DNA of 18,474 nucleotides from Actinomycetota bacterium (GTDB lineage Bacteria; Actinomycetota; Actinomycetes; S36-B12). The notes beneath the pieces are model-generated. The model was not told the origin of the DNA. It did not search any database and saw only the letters and a program-made list of their open reading frames with translations. Shown here piece by piece: positions 12,242 to 18,474 of this stretch. How positions within the stretch are numbered: position 1 is the first letter of the stretch; every line of letters begins with the position of its first letter. Where the stretch lies: the NCBI GenBank assembly GCA_947472655.1, contig CANJCG010000016.1:1-18474 (forward strand). Reading direction: 5' to 3'. The translations under genes and the position numbers were made by a program.

Positions 12242-14542
12242 ATGAATACCAGCATCGAAGGCGTGCTCTCGCGTCTTTCCCAGGGCCGGGAAGATCGCCT
12301 GCGCCATTTGGAGGTGCGGCCTGCTCGTGGAGCAGTTTTTTCTCCTTGGCCAGCCTGGGTTTCAGATGAGGTTCAACAATCCTTTCCTGGTGTTACCCAG
12401 CCATGGAAACATCAAGTTGACGCTGCTGAAGCTGCCCATCGAGGTGAACACGTCGTGCTGGCCACCGGCACTGCCTCAGGCAAATCCTTGGCTTACGCAC
12501 TGCCAATCCTGAAGGCAATTGAATTAGGAAGCACAGCCCCGAACGGTCGCGGATCAACAGCGTTGTACATCGCGCCGACAAAGGCATTGGCTCATGATCA
12601 GTTGCGCACCATGCAGGAACGCCAACTACCGTGGCTGCGAGCTGCAACTGTCGATGGAGACAATTCATATGAAGAGCGTCAGTGGGCTCAACGTCACGCA
12701 AACTTGGTGCTGACAAATCCAGACTTGCTGCACCACTCGCTCTTGGGCAGTCACATGCGCTGGGCACCATTTCTGAAACGACTCGACTACATCGTCATCG
12801 ATGAGGCTCACATCTATCGCGGTGTTTTCGGAGCTCACGTTTCAGCAGTTATCCGCCGGTTGCGGCGCATCTGTGATCACTTAGGTAGCACACCTGTCAT
12901 CATCGCCGCCTCCGCTACTGTCGCCGAACCTGCAATTGCAATACAACGACTCATCGGTGATCCGGTTATTGAAATAACTGAAGATTCCTCACCGATGCCT
13001 GAACGAACGATTGCGCTGTGGCAACCAATGGATCTGGGGATCGACGGTGCCGAGCCCGTGCATCGCACTGCGACCACTGAAGCTGCTCATTTGCTCGCTG
13101 ATCTCGTTGCTGATGGGCGGCAAACACTTGCATTTGTCAGGAGTCGTCGCGCCGCTGAGGGCGTCGCCGCGATGACACGAGACCTGCTTCGAGAAATTGA
13201 TCCTGAACTCGTTAATACAGTTGCTTCGTACCGTGGTGGATATCTTCCCGAGGAACGACGAGCAATCGAAAGTTCATTACGTGATGGCAGTATTCGAGCG
13301 CTGGCAACTACCAATGCCCTTGAACTTGGCATTGATATCAGCGGCTTGGACGCGGTCGTTATCGCTGGGTGGCCCGGAACCCGAGCTTCGCTATGGCAGC
13401 AGTTTGGACGAGCCGGACGTGGGGATGCTCCTGCACTCGCAATCTTTATCGCCCGCGAAGACCCACTGGATGCATTTGTGGTGGAACACCCAGAGTCGAT
13501 TTTGGGTGCGCCCGTGGAAGCCTCCGTGTTTGATCCAACCAACCCAGTGATTCTTGGACCTCATCTGTGCGCTGCCGCAGCGGAAATTCCTTTGACGGAC
13601 GCTGATGCAGTTCGTTGGTTCGGTCCGACGTCTCTCGCCCTTCTTGCCGATCTTGCCGATCAAGGCTTCTTGCGCAAGCGATCAACGGGCTGGTTTTGGA
13701 CTCGGCGCGATCGAGCAAGCGATCTTGCTGACTTGCGTAGCACGGGCGGTGCGCCGATACGCATTATTGAAGAAGACACTGGTCGCCTCTTAGGAACTAT
13801 TGATCAAACCTCCGCACACAGCACAGTGCATCCCGGAGCGGTGTACACGCATCAAGGGGTGACGTCAGTTGTTACTGCCCTCGATCTCGATGACCTTGTG
13901 GCCGCCGTTGTCGAAGAACCTGTTGATTACACAACTCACGCACACGAGATCAGCGATATTCGTGTCGTCGAAGAGCACGAGGGTCGTCCTTGGGGTGAAG
14001 CAAGTATCCATATCGGCCAAGTTCAGGTCACGAGCCAAGTCACTAGTTTTCAACGACGTCGACTCCTCACCGGCGACAACCTTGGCGAGCAGGGTCTGGC
14101 ACTTCCGGAGCGGGAACTGATCACGACCGGGGTGTGGTGGACAGTTTCCGAAGAGCAGTGCACGCGAGCCGGAGTAGATCCTTCAGAAATTCCTGGTGCA
14201 GTTCATGCAGCCGAACACGCCTCGATCGCCTTATTGCCTTTCTTCGCTACCTGCGATCGTTGGGATATTGGTGGCGTCTCAACTGCACGACACATCGACA
14301 CCGGCATCACCACAGTTTTTGTTTATGACGGCTATCCCGGGGGTGCAGGCTTTGCCCAACATGGTTTCGATATTGCACGCCAATGGCTGACTGCTACTCG
14401 CGACCTCATCCGCGAATGTCGCTGCCGCGATGGTTGTCCGTCTTGCGTGCAGTCACCGAAGTGCGGCAATGGCAACAATCCGCTCGATAAAAATGCAGCA
14501 GTGCGTCTGCTAACCGAATTATTGCGAAATGCCACTGACTAG
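12242..14542 (+). CDS. Superfamily 2 DNA helicase, SftH/Hrq1/MrfA clade (DEAH box plus DUF1998)
   Basis: The 766-aa product has the helicase core in its first half. Motif I is ATGTASGKS (74-82), motif II DEAH (187-190), motif III SAT (224-226), and later ALELGIDISGLD and QQFGRAGR (motifs V and VI). The C-terminal DUF1998 region ends in a Cys cluster (C726, C728, C732, C735, C741, with GCPSC and PKCGN), likely a metal site. Characterised relatives are mycobacterial SftH and yeast Hrq1 (3'-5' DNA helicases) and Bacillus MrfA (mitomycin repair), so a DNA-repair role is likely. In actinobacteria this gene regularly sits beside the Tad locus, as here. The start is uncertain: ATG 12242 has GGGGGA too close upstream, and GTG 12233 is an alternative; a leaderless message is possible. 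Its TAG overlaps the stop of the convergent tadE-like gene. Confidence 0.92.
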   Translation: MNTSIEGVLSRLSQGREDRLRHLEVRPARGAVFSPWPAWVSDEVQQSFPGVTQPWKHQVDAAEAAHRGEHVVLATGTASGKSLAYALPILKAIELGSTAPNGRGSTALYIAPTKALAHDQLRTMQERQLPWLRAATVDGDNSYEERQWAQRHANLVLTNPDLLHHSLLGSHMRWAPFLKRLDYIVIDEAHIYRGVFGAHVSAVIRRLRRICDHLGSTPVIIAASATVAEPAIAIQRLIGDPVIEITEDSSPMPERTIALWQPMDLGIDGAEPVHRTATTEAAHLLADLVADGRQTLAFVRSRRAAEGVAAMTRDLLREIDPELVNTVASYRGGYLPEERRAIESSLRDGSIRALATTNALELGIDISGLDAVVIAGWPGTRASLWQQFGRAGRGDAPALAIFIAREDPLDAFVVEHPESILGAPVEASVFDPTNPVILGPHLCAAAAEIPLTDADAVRWFGPTSLALLADLADQGFLRKRSTGWFWTRRDRASDLADLRSTGGAPIRIIEEDTGRLLGTIDQTSAHSTVHPGAVYTHQGVTSVVTALDLDDLVAAVVEEPVDYTTHAHEISDIRVVEEHEGRPWGEASIHIGQVQVTSQVTSFQRRRLLTGDNLGEQGLALPERELITTGVWWTVSEEQCTRAGVDPSEIPGAVHAAEHASIALLPFFATCDRWDIGGVSTARHIDTGITTVFVYDGYPGGAGFAQHGFDIARQWLTATRDLIRECRCRDGCPSCVQSPKCGNGNNPLDKNAAVRLLTELLRNATD

Positions 14543-14940
14543 AGCACTGACGCGAAATCTGGTGGTCCGGCTGTTGCTACTGCGCGCACGTTGTTTACTG
14601 AAATTCCAAATCGATCCAAAAGCTTTGCAACTAGAGCGGGTGTGGCTGCTTCAACTTCAACGGAGACATTTTCGCCATCAATAAAACAGTGCTTGAGTAT
14701 GACCTTGTTGAATAAAGCGATACTTTCCGCTTTCGCGCACGGATCAGCTGGGGATTGAGCTCCCGCGATCGCACTGAGATCAGCAGCACCTTGCACCGAG
14801 TGACTGAGCAGTGTCGCTTGAACTTGTACTACCGCAACGAACCCCAGCAGCGAGATCACCCCGATAAGCGCAATTCCAAAAACCGTGCCGCTGCCTTTCT
14901 CATCGTTGCGGTTGAATTCGCCAGCGCACGGTTGTCTCAT
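14539..14940 (-). CDS. TadE-like protein of the helicase/secretion neighbourhood (Rv3654c-like)
   Basis: The 133-aa product has one membrane helix near the N-terminus, preceded by KGSGTVFG, then a short periplasm-side domain with two Cys (DPCAK and KHCF), probably a disulfide. Position and size match the actinobacterial 'helicase/secretion neighbourhood TadE-like' family. It resembles a pseudopilin, but the +5 Glu after the Gly is missing (Phe instead), so processing by the usual prepilin peptidase is doubtful. It is the last gene of the Tad run, starting in an ATGA overlap with tadE. Its stop codon shares CTAG (14539-14542) with the stop of the convergent helicase, so no terminator separates the two genes. 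Confidence 0.85.
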   Translation of the reverse strand: MRQPCAGEFNRNDEKGSGTVFGIALIGVISLLGFVAVVQVQATLLSHSVQGAADLSAIAGAQSPADPCAKAESIALFNKVILKHCFIDGENVSVEVEAATPALVAKLLDRFGISVNNVRAVATAGPPDFASVL

Positions 14941-15323
14941 ATCTGCTCCAACGGAGCAGTGGCTGACCGTTCAAAGGTGAACGAAAAGCGCGAAAGGATC
15001 GGAATGGGTATATCTATGTCTTGACTCAAGGTAACCGTGACACTTGCTTCAGTGTTCGACATCGTCAATTGCGCATTGGGTGCTTGCGCGTTGGCTTGTT
15101 CATTGATCTGACTCTGCGATTCCCCTCGAGCCAGTGCCCGCGCCAGATCATGTGCGGTGTCGGTGAGCTGCACTGCAGTGATGCCTAACTGAATTGTTGT
15201 CAGGAAAACCATGGTGACACCAAGCAGTACGGGAATCATCAGTGCCGTTTCTATGACTGCGCTGCCGCGTTCGTGCTGGGCCGAGCCGGCACTAAACCGA
15301 CTCGGCCCGAACAATGACATCAT
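14937..15323 (-). CDS. tadE: TadE-family minor pilin
   Basis: The 128-aa product has the TadE pattern: a basic N-terminus, ERG before SAVIE, then a hydrophobic helix (about 23-52) with IETALMIPVLLG, and an extracellular beta-rich part. Cleavage after the Gly would leave Glu at +5, the type IV pseudopilin rule. TadE proteins are processed minor pilins needed for Tad pilus assembly. The start ATG (15323) follows the pilin stop directly as TAAATGATG, with no spacer and no clear ribosome site, so its translation probably depends on ribosomes finishing the pilin gene. The stop overlaps the next gene as ATGA. Confidence 0.88.
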   Translation of the reverse strand: MMSLFGPSRFSAGSAQHERGSAVIETALMIPVLLGVTMVFLTTIQLGITAVQLTDTAHDLARALARGESQSQINEQANAQAPNAQLTMSNTEASVTVTLSQDIDIPIPILSRFSFTFERSATAPLEQI

Positions 15324-15503
15324 TTAAAAGAAAACCGAAAGTGCAGAACTCATAATCTTCCAAATCAAGTTACGCACCTCTGCGCTGGTGAGTAGCTTTA
15401 TGAGAACTCCGCCCAGACCAGCTGCGGCAACTGTTCCGACTGCATATTCGGCAGTAGTCATGCCCTTGTCATTGCGTTTCATTCGACTTAATAACCGATT
15501 CAT
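15324..15503 (-). CDS. Flp-type small pilin, DUF4244 family, 59 aa
   Basis: A 59-codon frame runs from the ATG at 15503 to the TAA at 15326-15324. GAAGGGAA lies about 7 nt before the start, the best ribosome site of the Tad run. The product has a basic leader with a prepilin site: NDKG before MTTAEY, so the mature protein would begin with Met and have Glu-Tyr at +5/+6, exactly the Flp pilin signature. A hydrophobic helix follows (VGTVAAAGLGGVLIKLL), then a short amphipathic tail. This matches actinobacterial DUF4244, found between TadC and TadE. It is likely the major pilin. A 133-bp structured gap upstream sets it apart from the tightly overlapped genes before it. Confidence 0.9.
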   Translation of the reverse strand: MNRLLSRMKRNDKGMTTAEYAVGTVAAAGLGGVLIKLLTSAEVRNLIWKIMSSALSVFF

Positions 15504-15636
15504 GAAAATTCCCTTCTCGACCCAGAGCCTTGCGCTCCTGGTGATTTCTCACCGTGCTGGATCAAGAGGTATGTACGCATCAGTGCAATAAATACTGTGG
15601 ACCAGGTCCGTAGATGCGTGTACTTGGGGATAACGA
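15504..15636 (-). promoter_or_regulatory. Structured leader upstream of the pilin gene
   Basis: This is the only sizeable gap in the Tad locus. It contains a perfect 11-bp palindrome GGACCAGGTCC at 15599-15609. Outer arms GTACGCATC (15573-15581) and a complementary arm with a 2-nt insertion (15612-15622) can close a larger stem around it. Nearer the gene, CCAGAGC (15522-15528) and GCTCCTGG (15534-15541) pair with one bulge, just before the ribosome site. No clear promoter boxes were found. The region could hold an internal promoter or an RNA element that raises pilin expression relative to the upstream genes. Confidence 0.4.
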
Positions 15637-16350
15637 TTAATGCGAGAACATGTCTGTCGCCATTGATGCAACAACTGGAACGATCCCCAGCAAAATAAAT
15701 GCAGGTAAATAACATGCCGCAAGTGGTGCAACCGAACGCACACCTGCAGATCGAGCGGCAACTTCCACAGTCATTCGCTTGCGCCTGCGTTCATCATCGC
15801 CAATTCCCGCGAAGACCTCAGCAACTGGGGCACCAGACGAAGCAGAGCGTTGAAATGCTGAGGCGAGGCGCGAAAACTCTGGGTCTACCTTCGCAGCAAT
15901 CCAGGCAGTTTGTTGCGATGCACCCATACGCATAGCTGCGTCAACCCGAAGTAGCGATTCAGATGCCGGCGCGCGAACGGCAAATGCAACCGCGACTAGT
16001 GCAGAACTCAGACTCGCTCCAGAAGCCAACGTTGCAGATAAGAGATCACACACGATTGGCACCTGAGATACGAGCGCATTCTTGCGTTCTCGATCTGCGC
16101 GCGACTCCAACCTGCCAAAGAATCTATGCGCTCCAACTGCAGCCAGCGTGCCGAGCGCCACACCAGGTAAGGATCCAACTACAAGTGCAATACCCGCACC
16201 CAAAACCACCGCTGCAATAGCTCGCATTGGAAGTTGGAACGAAACTGTCGATTGCTGAGCGGGCACAACGAGGTGGAGCCGGCGCCGACTTGTTGGTCGA
16301 ATCGATAACCATGCTGCAGTAGCCATGAGGATGGCAATAAGAATCTTCAT
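15637..16350 (-). CDS. tadC: TadC-like inner-membrane platform protein (T2SS F domain)
   Basis: The 237-aa membrane protein has two N-terminal helices (about 1-18 and 40-68). A cytoplasmic helical GspF/T2SSF domain follows, with the typical DLLSATLASGASLSSAL segment and later ASSGAPVAEVF. A final helix lies at about 211-229. With TadB it forms the platform on which TadA drives pilus assembly. The start ATG 16350 overlaps the tadB stop as ATGA; a longer in-frame extension to 16761 overlaps tadB in another frame and is composed of out-of-character Arg/Ser/His-rich sequence, so it is rejected. It ends 133 bp before the pilin gene. Confidence 0.88.
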   Translation of the reverse strand: MKILIAILMATAAWLSIRPTSRRRLHLVVPAQQSTVSFQLPMRAIAAVVLGAGIALVVGSLPGVALGTLAAVGAHRFFGRLESRADRERKNALVSQVPIVCDLLSATLASGASLSSALVAVAFAVRAPASESLLRVDAAMRMGASQQTAWIAAKVDPEFSRLASAFQRSASSGAPVAEVFAGIGDDERRRKRMTVEVAARSAGVRSVAPLAACYLPAFILLGIVPVVASMATDMFSH

Positions 16351-17033
16351 AGCAAGCGCTCGACGCCGCGCACCATTCGTTGCGACCAGGTTGCACCAAT
16401 AGCCGTGAGTAACAGACCTGTCACGAGGCATCCCCAGCCAATAGGAGTCCCCACGAGCCAGCCCACGGGATCTGCACCCAACATGATGCCGAGCATGAGC
16501 CCAATAAGAGGCAGCCCGCTCAATATTTTGGCTGTGGCTCGAGGCCCTGCGAGTTCGGCTTCTAACGTGGCTCGCAACTCTTCGTTTTGCCGAGAGCTTT
16601 GCAAGAGTTGTCTCACTGATGCGCTCATTGCGCTTCCCGAATGCGAAGCCACTTCCCAACAGGCCGCCAGGTGCCCAAGCAACGGCAAGCTTTGAGCATC
16701 GACGCGAAGAGCCTGACCTACATCGCCTCCAATCCTGACCGCGGCTAGGGCCGCCGGCCACAACGGCGGCTCATCAGCTGCACGCACGAGCGCAGAATTT
16801 GGCGGTTGCCCAGATCTCAACTCGGCATCCAACGCAGCAAGTGCATCGATGAGTCGCTGGCTCAAGGCGTCGCGCTCAGATTTGCGATGCAGTCGATGCT
16901 TGAGTTGATCTAGCAGAGCCAGGTTTGAAGTGACATCGTCATTGAGCCGCAACCGATGTAATCGACTTATCGTGGTGGGCTGATGCCATAGGTAGATAAA
17001 GGCCGCAATCAGCGCAGCGATCACCATATTCAT
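16347..17033 (-). CDS. tadB: TadB-like inner-membrane platform protein (T2SS F domain)
   Basis: The 228-aa product has an N-terminal membrane helix (about 3-17), a cytoplasmic T2SSF helical domain (about 60-175), and two C-terminal helices (about 172-214). The domain shows LDAELRSGQPPNSAL and, later, VASHSGSAMSASVRQL, the repeated pattern of GspF-type proteins. It partners TadC in the Tad assembly platform. ATG 17033 overlaps the tadA stop as ATGA; a second ATG two codons later is an alternative. It is shorter than proteobacterial TadB, as usual in this actinobacterial locus. Confidence 0.87.
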   Translation of the reverse strand: MNMVIAALIAAFIYLWHQPTTISRLHRLRLNDDVTSNLALLDQLKHRLHRKSERDALSQRLIDALAALDAELRSGQPPNSALVRAADEPPLWPAALAAVRIGGDVGQALRVDAQSLPLLGHLAACWEVASHSGSAMSASVRQLLQSSRQNEELRATLEAELAGPRATAKILSGLPLIGLMLGIMLGADPVGWLVGTPIGWGCLVTGLLLTAIGATWSQRMVRGVERLL

Positions 17034-18196
17034 GAAGTAGCCAGCAGGTCCAGCGTGAGTAGGTGTTGTGCACGCTTGCGTAATTTATGAATTCCTGGAC
17101 CATCAACAAACTCGCTACCTTCGCGAACTACTGCAGGTATGAGCTCTACTTGATGTTGTTCATTGATCTGGACAACGTGAATTCCTTGGAGTTGTCGACG
17201 GCCCTGGATGTCGCGGTCTAGATGCACAACAACCTCGAGTCCCGCACCCAATAAAGCATGCACTGCTGCTCTGTCTAATCCAGCTGCTAGTCCAAGCGCT
17301 TCGATGCGCGCTGGGATATCCGCGGCTGAATTCGCGTGCACCGTCGCGCAGCCACCTTCGTGCCCAGTGTTCAAAGCTGTGAGAAGTTCGATTACTTCTG
17401 CGCCTCGAACCTCACCCACAACAATGCGGTCAGGGCGCATCCGTAGGGTCTGTCGCACTAGGTCACGCATTGGCACGGCGCCAGCGCCTTCAAGATTTGC
17501 TAATCGCGACTGCAGGCGCACCACGTGCGGGTGGTCAGGTTGTAACTCTGCCGAGTCTTCAACGATCACGATGCGTTCATGCGGCGCAATCATTCCAAGC
17601 ATTGCGGCAAGCACTGTGGTCTTCCCAGATCCGGTACCTCCGCTCACGAAGAACGAGAGTTTTAAGTCAATCACCATACGAATCCAAAAAGCTGCGCCTG
17701 CATCTAGAGAGCCCAACTCGACCAGATCGTTGATGCTGAGGCCTTGCCTCGCAGGGATTCGAAGTGAAATTACGGTTCCGTCTGTCGAGATCGGTGCGAG
17801 AATCGCATGCAGGCGCACTCCAGATGCCATTCGAGCATCAACGTAAGGATGCGCATCATCAAGGCGTCTACCCACAGCACTTGCGAGTCGTTGCGCTAGC
17901 GCACGCACTTCATCATCATTGTTAAATGCAAGCGGAATGTGTTCGAGTCCCTGTCCGCGATCAATCCAAATCTGATCAGGTCCGTTCACCAAAATATCGG
18001 TCACTCCTGGCTGATGAAGCAACGGATCCAGCAACCCTGCGCCCACAAATTCGCGTTGCAGCTCGGTGACGAGCGAGAGAATCGCACCATCGCCTAACAC
18101 CAAACCTTCATCACGCAGTGCCGCGGCTACCCCGTCATGTGTCGCTTCACCTTGCATCACCACCAACCGGCTTCGCACACGGTCAGCGAGTTTCAC
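17030..18196 (-). CDS. tadA: TadA/CpaF-type secretion ATPase
   Basis: The 388-aa product is a VirB11/CpaF-like hexameric ATPase that powers pilus assembly from the cytoplasmic side. It has an N-terminal domain with GVTDILVNGPD (about 64-74), Walker A GGTGSGKTT (186-194), and the acidic box VEDSAEL (212-218). Walker B is RIVVGEVRG (257-265) and the His box TGHEGGCATVHAN (277-289). The start is chosen at GTG 18196 because it overlaps the stop of the upstream CpaE-like gene as GTGA, the same junction type as the next genes, and the first residues VKLADRVRSRL fit family N-termini. A GTG at 18229 would add 11 residues and overlap by 37 bp, with AAAGG too close to serve it. Confidence 0.93.
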   Translation of the reverse strand: MKLADRVRSRLVVMQGEATHDGVAAALRDEGLVLGDGAILSLVTELQREFVGAGLLDPLLHQPGVTDILVNGPDQIWIDRGQGLEHIPLAFNNDDEVRALAQRLASAVGRRLDDAHPYVDARMASGVRLHAILAPISTDGTVISLRIPARQGLSINDLVELGSLDAGAAFWIRMVIDLKLSFFVSGGTGSGKTTVLAAMLGMIAPHERIVIVEDSAELQPDHPHVVRLQSRLANLEGAGAVPMRDLVRQTLRMRPDRIVVGEVRGAEVIELLTALNTGHEGGCATVHANSAADIPARIEALGLAAGLDRAAVHALLGAGLEVVVHLDRDIQGRRQLQGIHVVQINEQHQVELIPAVVREGSEFVDGPGIHKLRKRAQHLLTLDLLATS

Positions 18197-18474
18197 AGCT
18201 TTAACCACTCTTGAATGAGCAAGTTGCACGCCTTTGCATAACCGCCGCCGACAAGTTCGCCAAGTTCGGCGGCCAGGCTCACACTTGCGTCTTCGGGTAA
18301 TACTGCTCGCACTGGTGCACCCAGAGCTCTGGAAATATCACCAGTGCTCATGCTTCGATTCGTTTGACGCACGATTACTTCTGCGTGCACGCCATGGGTG
18401 CGATAGTGCTCAAGCGCAACGGCTGCAGCGGCAACAGCTCGTATGCGTGTTGGAACTACTAACCAAAGTTCGCA
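18193..18474 (-). CDS. CpaE-like (MinD/ParA-type) protein of the Tad locus, C-terminal part
   Basis: An open frame enters from the right edge and runs 93 codons to the TGA at 18195-18193. The visible segment (ELWLVVPTRIRAV, then AEVIVRQTNR, ISRALGAPVRAVLPEDASV and a final amphipathic helix) is the C-terminal third of a MinD/ParA-like fold. Position upstream of tadA fits the actinobacterial CpaE homologue (Ssd, Rv3660c-like). In Tad systems CpaE-type proteins help localise the machine to the cell pole; Ssd has also been linked to septum control. The P-loop and start lie outside the window. The stop overlaps the tadA start as GTGA. Confidence 0.85.
   Translation of the reverse strand, partial: CELWLVVPTRIRAVAAAAVALEHYRTHGVHAEVIVRQTNRSMSTGDISRALGAPVRAVLPEDASVSLAAELGELVGGGYAKACNLLIQEWLKL

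Noticed and set aside
12877..13718. Several minus-strand frames of 66-151 codons
   Set aside because: All are shadows of the helicase gene, whose motifs run continuously on the plus strand.
16351..16761. N-terminal extension of the tadC frame
   Set aside because: It overlaps tadB in another frame and its sequence is Arg/Ser/His-rich and unlike any TadC; the ATG at 16350 gives the usual ATGA overlap.
17208..17846. Plus-strand frame of 212 codons
   Set aside because: Antisense shadow of tadA, whose motifs on the minus strand are complete.

Overview
The window looks like chromosomal DNA of an actinobacterium (Actinomycetota) with a moderate, roughly balanced base composition rather than a high-GC genome. 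The main reason is gene order. The right half carries the actinobacterial 'helicase/secretion neighbourhood': a CpaE-like protein, TadA, TadB, TadC, a DUF4244 pilin, TadE and a second TadE-like protein, lying against a convergent SftH/Hrq1/MrfA-type helicase. The left part has topA, tmk and holB in series. This matches the arrangement I recall around Rv3644c-Rv3660c of Mycobacterium tuberculosis. TopA with a Lys/Ala-rich tail instead of zinc fingers, and frequent GTG/TTG starts, fit the same group. I cannot assign a genus; a small-genome aquatic actinobacterium is only a guess.

Layout, left to right. Positions 1-185 hold the 5' end of a secreted protein gene (minus strand). A divergent small gene at 439-690 encodes a Nif11-like short protein and is followed by a probable terminator. 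A tRNA-Thr(CGT) with encoded CCA lies at 820-894 (minus). A DHA2-type multidrug efflux pump follows at 965-2434 (minus). Then comes a tightly packed minus-strand run, read right to left as topA, tmk, holB and a lipoprotein serine hydrolase/peptidase (8612 down to 2494), with 7 bp, ATGA-overlap and 20 bp junctions. A plus-strand VapBC-type toxin-antitoxin pair (8725-9362) is wedged between topA and hppA; it has an operator-like inverted repeat and possibly a leaderless transcript. A long perfect hairpin (9390-9435) separates it from hppA, a K+-independent membrane proton pyrophosphatase (minus, 9440-11761). Upstream of hppA is a STAS-domain anti-anti-sigma factor (11857-12201, minus), divergent from the helicase (12242-14542, plus).

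From 14539 to the right edge lies the Tad locus, all minus strand. It is read right to left as a CpaE-like ATPase (cut by the window edge), tadA, tadB, tadC, pilin, tadE and a tadE-like gene. Most junctions are 4-bp ATGA/GTGA stop-start overlaps, so translation is probably coupled; the exception is a 133-bp structured gap before the pilin gene. TadA would power TadB/TadC, the membrane platform that assembles the small DUF4244 pilin and the TadE-type minor pilins. No prepilin peptidase is visible in the window. The last gene of this locus and the helicase share their stop codons in one CTAG.

No insertion sequence, prophage gene or CRISPR array is visible. There is no gene-free stretch longer than 300 bases; the longest gap is 186-438. 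The least ordinary elements are the small Nif11-like gene, the secreted protein at the left edge, the toxin-antitoxin insertion and the structured leader of the pilin gene.
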